A DNA stretch of 64,000 bases. Origin: Actinoallomurus sp050942425. GTDB lineage: Bacteria; Actinomycetota; Actinomycetes; Streptosporangiales; Streptosporangiaceae. The notes under the pieces were generated by a model that did not search any database, was not told the origin of the DNA, and was given only the letters and a program-made list of their open reading frames with translations. Shown here piece after piece: positions 58,812-64,000 of this stretch (positions within the stretch are counted from its first letter, which is position 1; each line of letters begins with the position of its first letter). The translations under genes and the position numbers were made by a program. Location: assembly GCF_050942425.1 (NCBI RefSeq), contig NZ_CP192063.1, positions 10,664,001 through 10,728,000 on the forward strand, written 5' to 3'.

Positions 58812-59361
58812 GGTGGGCCTCCAGCGCCGCTCGCATCTTCGCCCTGGCCCGGTTGAGACGCGAGGAGACGGTCCCCACCGCCACGCCCAGGGCCTGCGCG
58901 ATCTCCTCGTATCCGAGGCCGCCGGCGGCGACCAGGACGAGCACGTCCCGCTCGCCCTGGTTGAGCCGGGTCAGCGCCGCCGCGAGATCGCCGCGCATGC
59001 CCTCGGCGGACAGCCGGTCGGTCGCCCGTTCCATGGGCGACTCGACGGCCGGGTCGACGCCGGTGCGCGCGATGGCCTTGTAGAACCGCAGCTCGGACCG
59101 GCGCTGTCGGCTGATCAGCTTGGTGGCGATCCCGTACAGCCAGGCCCGCACTCCGGCGCGGGCCGCGTCGTACCGGTCACGCTGCCGGAAGGCCTGCAGG
59201 AACGTCTCGGCCATCAGGTCGTCGGCCGCGTCCGGGCCGAGCCGGCTCGCGATGTAGCGGTGGATCTCGGTGGCGTACCGGTGAAAAAGCTCGGTGAACC
59301 GCTCAGGGTCAGTGGCGGAGGCACTGATCACTTCGGCGTCGTCGGACACCGCCGCGATCAC
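58804..59361 (-). CDS. ECF-type RNA polymerase sigma factor
   Basis: 185 residues with region 2 (ELFHRYATEIHRYIASRLG; DDLMAETFLQAFRQRDRY) and region 4 (LNQGERDVLVLVAAGGLGYEEIAQALGV; TVSSRLNRARAKMRA). GTG at 59361; a GTG four codons later is an alternative. First gene of the sigma-CU044-transpeptidase operon. In the 114-bp region upstream there is a GAACA-N9-TGTTC inverted repeat at about 59423-59441; no ECF -35/-10 pair with normal spacing was found. Confidence 0.86.
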   Translation of the reverse strand: MIAAVSDDAEVISASATDPERFTELFHRYATEIHRYIASRLGPDAADDLMAETFLQAFRQRDRYDAARAGVRAWLYGIATKLISRQRRSELRFYKAIARTGVDPAVESPMERATDRLSAEGMRGDLAAALTRLNQGERDVLVLVAAGGLGYEEIAQALGVAVGTVSSRLNRARAKMRAALEAHRG

Positions 59362-59475
59362 CGGCGACTCGTGTTTCTCATGGAACTCTTCTGCTCAGGC
59401 GGGCGTACGGTATTGATTGCCCGAACAGATGATCTTTGTTCCGAGTTTTTCCGCGCCGGCCCCGCCGGCCGCCGG

Positions 59476-60423
59476 TCAGAAGAAGATCGAGGCGCGGCGG
59501 CGGAGCAGGTCGTACAGCATGTTCTGGATCGTCTCGCGGACCTGGTCGGTCAGGTTGAGCACGGTCATGTGGTCGTCGGCCTGATCGGGGGCGTACTCGT
59601 CCGTCATGATCGGCTCACCGAACGCGACGATCCATTTCGAGGGCAGCGGCACCAGGCCGAGCAGCCCGAACATCGGCCACGTCGGTGTGATCGGGAAGTA
59701 CGGGAGGCCGAAAAGCCGGGCGATCGGCCGCAGGTCGGCGATCTTCGGGTAGATCTCCTCCGCGCCGACGATCGCGGCCGGGATGATCGGCACCTGGGCG
59801 CGCAGCGCGGTGGCGACGAACCCGCCCCGGCCGAACCGCTGAAGCTTGTACCGCTGGCTGTACGGCTTGCCGACGCCCTTGAACCCCTCGGGGAACACCC
59901 CGACCAGCTCGCGCTTTCCCAAGAGGCGCGCGGCGTCGGCCTGGCAGGCCAGCGTGTGCCCGCTCTTGCGGGCCAGGTGGGCCAGCACCGGGATCTGATA
60001 GACGAGGTCGGCGCCGAGAAGGCGGAGGTTGCGCTTTGCCGGGTGGTGGTCGTGCAGCCCGACCTGCAGCATGACGCCGTCCAGCGGCAGCGTGCCGGAG
60101 TGGTTGCCGACGACCAGGGCGGGCCCCTCGTCGGGGACGTTCTCCAGCCCGAGCATCTCGACGCGAAACCACCGCTCGTACAGCTGCCGGGCCATCGGCA
60201 TCAGCAGGCGGTCGTTCAGCTCCGGGTCGAAACCGAACTCGTCGACCTGGTAGTCGCCGCTCAGCCGGTGGCGCACGAACCGGAGCGCCCCCGCGATCTT
60301 CTGCTCGAGCTCTCCCGGCGGCTCGGTACCGCGGTCGCCGCGCTGCCGGTCGGCACCTTTGTCGCCGTGGAGCGGGATCACCTCGGCCTCGTGGCGCATC
60401 TCCGCTCTCGCTTCCTCGGACAT
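59476..60423 (-). CDS. Lysophospholipid acyltransferase-like protein (MGAT-like group)
   Basis: 315 residues. NHSGTLPLD at 107-115 is the acyltransferase catalytic motif in its H-x6-D variant (H108, D115) rather than the usual H-x4-D; FPEGFKG (about 167) is the phosphate-binding motif. These features fit the LPLAT-MGAT-like branch. A 40-residue charged N-terminus precedes it. ATG at 60423, 10 nt after the epimerase-like gene. The pair is conserved in M. tuberculosis (Rv0501-Rv0502 positions). Confidence 0.83.
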   Translation of the reverse strand: MSEEARAEMRHEAEVIPLHGDKGADRQRGDRGTEPPGELEQKIAGALRFVRHRLSGDYQVDEFGFDPELNDRLLMPMARQLYERWFRVEMLGLENVPDEGPALVVGNHSGTLPLDGVMLQVGLHDHHPAKRNLRLLGADLVYQIPVLAHLARKSGHTLACQADAARLLGKRELVGVFPEGFKGVGKPYSQRYKLQRFGRGGFVATALRAQVPIIPAAIVGAEEIYPKIADLRPIARLFGLPYFPITPTWPMFGLLGLVPLPSKWIVAFGEPIMTDEYAPDQADDHMTVLNLTDQVRETIQNMLYDLLRRRASIFF

Positions 60424-60433
60424 CAGATTGCGG

Positions 60434-61492
60434 TCACCTCCTGCTGAGGCCCCCTACCCCGCCGGTGACCAGGTCAAAGATTTCCGTCGGGAGGCTGCGG
60501 CCGAGCCCCTGCGAATCGGCGAAATCCGCGAAGGCCTCTTCGGAGCTGTACTTGGGCCGCCAGGAGAGCTCGTCCGTCAGCCGGGTCGTGTCGATCACGC
60601 GGCCGTACGTCAGCCAGCGCAGCATCTCGGGCGAGAAACCCTTCAGCCCGCCGAACCGGCGGCCGACGTCGCCGAGCGTCTGCACGGCGTTCGCCGGGAG
60701 CGGGACCATGGCCCGCCCGGCCCGGCGCAGGGCCTGAGAGAGCAGCACGACGCCGTCGCCGGCCGCGTTGAAGCAGCCGGGATGGTCCTCTACGGCCATC
60801 CGGCGCAGGATCTCGACCCCGTCGTCCTCGTGGATGAACTGCAGGCGCGGGTCATAGCCGAACACCGTCGCCACCACCGGCATATGGAAGTAGCGGCTGA
60901 GCGGATTGTCGACGTTAGGGCCGAGGAAGTTCGCGAAGCGCAGCACGGAGACCGTCAGGTCGGAGCGGCGCCGGGCCAGGCCGCGGACGTACCCCTCGAC
61001 CTCGACCGCGTCCTTGGCGTAGCCGTGCGTCGGAGGGGCCACCGGCTCGTCCTGCTCGGTGAACACGGCCGGGTCGCGAGGCGACGAGCCGTACACCGCC
61101 GCGGACGAGCGCACCACGATCTTGCGCATGGCCGCCGACCGCTGACAGGCGGCCAGCAGCTGCATCGTGCCGATGACGTTGACTTCCTTGGTCGTCATCC
61201 GCGCGGCCGCGGTCATGGTCACCAGGTTGAGGTGCACGACCGTGTCCACCCGCGCCGAATCTATGACCTTGGCGATGCTCGGTGTGCGAATGTCGACCCG
61301 GACGAACTCGGTGCGCCCCAGAGGCGCCGCGGGCGGCACGGTGTCGACGCCGATGACCCGCTCGATGCCCGGCTCGGCCTGCAGTGCGTCGGCCACTCGT
61401 GCTCCGAGCCACCGGGACACGCCCGTGACCAGGACCACCCGGCTCGCGCCGGGGCCTGACGCTGCGCTCGCGGAGGGACGCGTCGAAGGCAC
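60434..61492 (-). CDS. NAD-dependent epimerase/dehydratase-family protein (atypical SDR)
   Basis: 352 residues of extended short-chain dehydrogenase fold. The dinucleotide motif is VVLVTGVSRWLGARVA (about 19-34), and SSAAVYGSS follows in strand 5. The expected YxxxK catalytic pair is altered: the sequence is HGYAKDAVE, with lysine two residues after tyrosine and alanine at the catalytic lysine position. Oxidoreductase activity is therefore doubtful. GTG at 61492 with GGGGGA upstream, 29 nt after bS22. Confidence 0.82.
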   Translation of the reverse strand: MPSTRPSASAASGPGASRVVLVTGVSRWLGARVADALQAEPGIERVIGVDTVPPAAPLGRTEFVRVDIRTPSIAKVIDSARVDTVVHLNLVTMTAAARMTTKEVNVIGTMQLLAACQRSAAMRKIVVRSSAAVYGSSPRDPAVFTEQDEPVAPPTHGYAKDAVEVEGYVRGLARRRSDLTVSVLRFANFLGPNVDNPLSRYFHMPVVATVFGYDPRLQFIHEDDGVEILRRMAVEDHPGCFNAAGDGVVLLSQALRRAGRAMVPLPANAVQTLGDVGRRFGGLKGFSPEMLRWLTYGRVIDTTRLTDELSWRPKYSSEEAFADFADSQGLGRSLPTEIFDLVTGGVGGLSRR

Positions 61493-61521
61493 CGGTGTCC
61501 CCCCATCCGTGGACGGCTGCG

Positions 61522-61620
61522 TTACTTCTTGTTGCGACGCTGGATGCGCGTCTTCTTCAGCAGCTTACGGTGCTTCTTCTTGGCCATGCGCTTACGACGC
61601 TTCTTGATGACAGAGCCCAC
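61522..61620 (-). CDS. Small ribosomal protein bS22 (AURKAIP1/COX24-like)
   Basis: 32-residue, extremely basic protein (GSVIKKRRKRMAKKK and RKLLKKTRIQRRNKK regions). It matches the 33-residue mycobacterial protein bS22 that binds the 16S rRNA decoding-centre face of the small subunit, also annotated AURKAIP1/COX24. The GTG at 61620 has GAGGG 5 nt upstream; an in-frame ATG is at codon 12. It is followed by the epimerase-like and acyltransferase genes, the order seen in Mycobacterium. Confidence 0.85.
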   Translation of the reverse strand: MGSVIKKRRKRMAKKKHRKLLKKTRIQRRNKK

Positions 61621-61661
61621 GGAACCCTCACTCGATGATCAGCAGGAGACGGGCGATCAGC

Positions 61662-61696
61662 ACCCTTGGCGGGCACATGGCCCGGTGCCCAAGGGT
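61662..61696 (-). terminator. Hairpin between the HTH gene and bS22
   Basis: Arms ACCCTTGG (61662-61669) and CCAAGGGT (61689-61696), with an inner GCAC/GTGC pairing. It lies 60 bp after the HTH gene stop and 41 bp before the bS22 start; it may end the HTH transcript or act as an attenuator. Confidence 0.5.
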
Positions 61697-61755
61697 ACCG
61701 CCGCCTCGACGCCGATCGGTCGCGCGGGCCGCCGCCATGCCGCGGCGGCCGCGCG

Positions 61756-61959
61756 TCAGCCCGCTTCGATGTACGCGTCCCGCAGATAGTCGTGGACAGC
61801 CTGTTCTGGTACGCGGAACGATCGTCCCACGCGAATCGCCGGTAGTTCTCCCGAGTGAACGAGGCGGTATACGGTCATCTTGGACACCCGCATCACCGAC
61901 GCCACCTCGGCCACAGTCAGAAACCTGACCTCGCTCAGAGGTCGCTCGCCTGAGCTCAT
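61756..61959 (-). CDS. BldC-like/excisionase-type helix-turn-helix protein
   Basis: 67 residues consisting of one winged helix: FLTVAEVASVMRVSKMTVYRLVHSGELPAIRVGRSFRVPEQAVHDYL is the domain, seen in segments, from residue 12 on. It matches the small DNA-binding proteins at the Rv0500A position of M. tuberculosis. The ATG at 61959 is preceded by a 108-bp gap containing the palindrome CACGGCCGTG at 62010-62019. Regulator target unknown; the bS22 operon is a candidate. Confidence 0.82.
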   Translation of the reverse strand: MSSGERPLSEVRFLTVAEVASVMRVSKMTVYRLVHSGELPAIRVGRSFRVPEQAVHDYLRDAYIEAG

Positions 61960-62067
61960 CGGACGCCCTCTTCCACACGCCGCGCGTCAGACCTTTGGGT
62001 GACTTTGATCACGGCCGTGTACTTTCCTCCAGCGTAAATCGTGAATCGCGAGTCGCAAGAGGGGAGT

Positions 62068-62883
62068 TCAATCAATCAGCATCGAGTGTGTCAAAAGATA
62101 CACAGTGAGCGGCGTGTAGTGATGCGGGAGCACGTTGTCGTCCAGCGGTACCACAGTGTGCACCTTGCCCTCCGCCTCCCCCGCGAACAGGGCGGGGTCA
62201 TTGCAGTCCGCGAAGCCCACCGTGTCGACGCCCGCCTGACCGGCCGCACCGGCCCATCCGTGGTCCGCGATGGCCAGATCCGGCCACGGTCCGGCGGCCT
62301 CGGAAAGTTCTCGCAAAATCGCGCGCATCGGATGCGGATCATGCGTATGGTGCAGCGACGCGCCGCCGCTCAGCGCCGCGACGCCCTCGATGTAGCGGAT
62401 GTGCCGCCTCTCCACCCCGCGCGGCGTCTCCACGTCGTACGCCCAGCCCGCCGCGGGCGTCAGCACCCGGCAGCCCCGCGCCCGCAGCGCCCGGCCCACC
62501 GCGAGGTACACCGGCAGCAGCCCCGCCGGATGCCCGGTGGCCAGCAGCACCGTCTCCCGGCGCTCCGCCGCCTCCTTGAGCCGCCCGGCCATGGCCTCCA
62601 AGGCGTCGATGGTGAGGTCCGGGTCGATCGTGTCGTCCCCGTACAGGTGCGACGGGTCCGGGTCGATCCCGCACTTCTTCACCATCAGCGCGAAGATCTC
62701 GTCGAACGTCCAGTCGTTCTCCAGTTCGAGACCGAACTGGTAGTACGGCTTGCGCGCCGCCATCCGCCGGTAGTGCAGGAGGTTGCCCTGACGCGGCGTG
62801 GCGACCGGCCCCGCGATGAGCGTGCGGACCAGGTGCTCCCGCAGCTCGTCACGGGTCGGCACCGGCTGGTCCGCGAGACTCAC
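62068..62883 (-). CDS. Phosphatase-like protein (PF15698-type)
   Basis: 271 residues. TGHPAGLLPVYLAVG, PAAGWAYDVETPRGVERRHIRYIEGVAAL and HTHDPHPMRAILREL and IADHGWAGAAGQAGVDTVGFAD give several conserved His/Asp positions that could bind metal. It resembles the actinobacterial phosphatase family often found after acuC; catalysis has not been deduced from the sequence. The GTG at 62883 overlaps the acuC stop (GTGA). Confidence 0.7.
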   Translation of the reverse strand: MSLADQPVPTRDELREHLVRTLIAGPVATPRQGNLLHYRRMAARKPYYQFGLELENDWTFDEIFALMVKKCGIDPDPSHLYGDDTIDPDLTIDALEAMAGRLKEAAERRETVLLATGHPAGLLPVYLAVGRALRARGCRVLTPAAGWAYDVETPRGVERRHIRYIEGVAALSGGASLHHTHDPHPMRAILRELSEAAGPWPDLAIADHGWAGAAGQAGVDTVGFADCNDPALFAGEAEGKVHTVVPLDDNVLPHHYTPLTVYLLTHSMLID

Positions 62884-64000
62884 GTCATCGGGTCCAGGCC
62901 GTGCTCCGGGAACACCGCCTGCCGTGTCGCCATCACCGCTCGGTCCACCGGATCCGCCGGGTCGTACCCGTTCTCCCACGTTCGCACCTCCGTGTCGGCT
63001 CCATCGGTCATGCGTTCGGGCGCGCGCCGCCCGGTGCGGTCGCGGACGAACTCGCGCCACGACTCCGGGGTCGGCGTGTCGGGCGGGATCGGCCGCCCCG
63101 ACGCCTCGGCCAGCAGGTGGGTCCAGGCGCGCGGGACCACGTGCACGAGCTCGTAACCGCCGCCGCCGGTCAGGACCCACCGCCCGCCGGCCGTCTCGTG
63201 GGCCAGCCGGTGCAGAGCCTGGTACGCGGCGCGCTGCCCGTCGACGCTCAGCGTCAGATGGGCCAGCGGATCGAGCTCGTGGCTGTCGCAGCCCTGCTGA
63301 GTGACCAGGATCTCCGGGGCGAACTCCCGCAGCAGCGGCGGGACGACGGCGTCGAAGGCGCGCAGCCAGTGCCGGTCGCCGGCGCCCGGCGGCAGGGCGA
63401 CGTTGACCGACGTGCCCTTCGCGCCGGTCTCCTGGGGTGTTCCGGTCCCGGGGAAGAGCGTGCGCGGCGTCTCGTGCAGGCTGATCGTGAGCACCCGCGG
63501 GTCGTCGTAGAAGGCCGCCTGGACACCGTCGCCGTGGTGGACGTCGACGTCCACGTACGCGACCTTCTCGGCGCCCTGCTCCAGCAGCCAGGCGATGGCG
63601 ATGGCCGGGTCGTTGTACACGCAGAACCCGGAGGCCGCGCCGTGCATGGCGTGGTGCAGCCCGCCGGCGATGTTGGCGGCGTGCTCGGCCTCGCCCGTCC
63701 ACACCGCCCGCGCCGCCGCCACCGACGCCCCGGCCACCAGCGCGGACGCGTCGTGCATGCCGGAGAAGACCGGGTTGTCGGCCAGCCCGAGCCCGCGCGC
63801 GACGTCGAGCCGCTCCGCCCGTACGGCCTCGATGTAGGCCGGGTCGTGGACGAGCGTCAGCAGCGCGTCGTCGGCCGGCTCGAACCCCTCGACCGACACG
63901 CCGGGAGCGTCGAACACGCCGAGGTCGCGGGCGAGCGCCATCGTCAGCTCGACACGGACCGGGTTCAGCGGGTGCTCGGCCCCGAAGTCGTACGACACGA
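62880..64000 (-). CDS. acuC: Acetoin utilisation protein AcuC-type deacetylase (N-terminus beyond window)
   Basis: At least 373 codons. Class I-like histone deacetylase fold: GGLHHAMHGAASGFCVYNDPAIAI (two active-site histidines), YVDVDVHHGDGVQ (zinc aspartate and histidine), ISLHE, and GCDSHELDPLAHL with the second zinc aspartate are all present. It probably deacetylates acetyl-CoA synthetase lysines. The GTG at 63998 would give SYDFGAEHP at the start, but homologues have about 15 more residues before that (ending in a hydrophobic residue), so the true start is probably outside. Confidence 0.9.
   Translation of the reverse strand, partial: VSYDFGAEHPLNPVRVELTMALARDLGVFDAPGVSVEGFEPADDALLTLVHDPAYIEAVRAERLDVARGLGLADNPVFSGMHDASALVAGASVAAARAVWTGEAEHAANIAGGLHHAMHGAASGFCVYNDPAIAIAWLLEQGAEKVAYVDVDVHHGDGVQAAFYDDPRVLTISLHETPRTLFPGTGTPQETGAKGTSVNVALPPGAGDRHWLRAFDAVVPPLLREFAPEILVTQQGCDSHELDPLAHLTLSVDGQRAAYQALHRLAHETAGGRWVLTGGGGYELVHVVPRAWTHLLAEASGRPIPPDTPTPESWREFVRDRTGRRAPERMTDGADTEVRTWENGYDPADPVDRAVMATRQAVFPEHGLDPMT

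Noticed and set aside
59423..59455. GGAAC motif on the minus strand as an autoregulated ECF promoter
   Set aside because: The nearest GTT is only 11 bases away instead of 16-17; the motif is better explained as part of the GAACA/TGTTC inverted repeat.

Overview
The window is chromosomal DNA of a high-GC, F420-using, menaquinone-respiring actinomycete. The evidence is the strong G/C third-position bias, frequent GTG and TTG starts, BldC and BldN regulators, an actinobacterial rex-hemACDB cluster, MenJ/MenG, LLM-type F420 oxidoreductases and DUF5753/CU044_5270 families. A filamentous relative such as Thermomonosporaceae or Streptosporangiaceae is my guess; the family rank is inference. No tRNA, rRNA, CRISPR array, insertion sequence or prophage was recognised.

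Layout. 1-6.4 kb: start of a nuoABCDEF complex I operon (minus strand), behind the menaquinone reductase menJ and divergent from menG, with a near-perfect Rex operator between menJ and menG. 6.4-10.3 kb: small membrane proteins, a threonine ammonia-lyase-like enzyme, bldC, and a zincin/small-protein pair. 10.3-17.5 kb: two L,D-transpeptidase lipoproteins flanking a cytochrome c maturation operon (phosphatase, ResA, CcdA, ResB, CcsB). 17.5-35 kb: accessory region with a membrane Ser/Thr kinase, VOC and HIT proteins, a DUF5753 regulator divergent from an anti-sigma-like ATPase, two LLM oxidoreductases, hydrolases, an ECF/CU044 module, a LysR-controlled exporter/aldolase operon and an unusual BRCT-beta-propeller fusion. 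35-42 kb: dnaE1 with a small zinc protein, a LysR gene and an MFS exporter. 42-52 kb: heme biosynthesis (hemL; rex-hemA-hemC-hemD-hemB). 52-64 kb: a glutaredoxin-like protein, a repeat-bearing 7TM-ABM protein, BldN-type sigma, HAD phosphatase, aldo/keto reductase, an ECF-CU044-L,D-transpeptidase operon, a bS22-epimerase-acyltransferase operon, a BldC-like protein, and a phosphatase/acuC pair cut by the window end.

How it fits together. The clearest theme is redox-controlled respiration. Rex (NADH/NAD+ sensor) sits at the head of the heme operon under an operator-overlapped promoter. A second Rex operator sits between menG (quinone synthesis) and menJ-nuo (quinone tailoring and complex I). The cytochrome c maturation operon supplies the matching electron-transfer proteins. 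A second theme is the cell envelope: three paralogous Ig-YkuD L,D-transpeptidases, one inside an ECF sigma operon. No complete new multi-gene defence or biosynthetic system could be demonstrated. The best candidates for something undescribed are the ATLF-like zincin with its small acidic partner, the BRCT-propeller protein, the 7TM-ABM protein with two in-frame 30-bp repeat arrays, and the HIT gene bracketed by 31-bp direct repeats.
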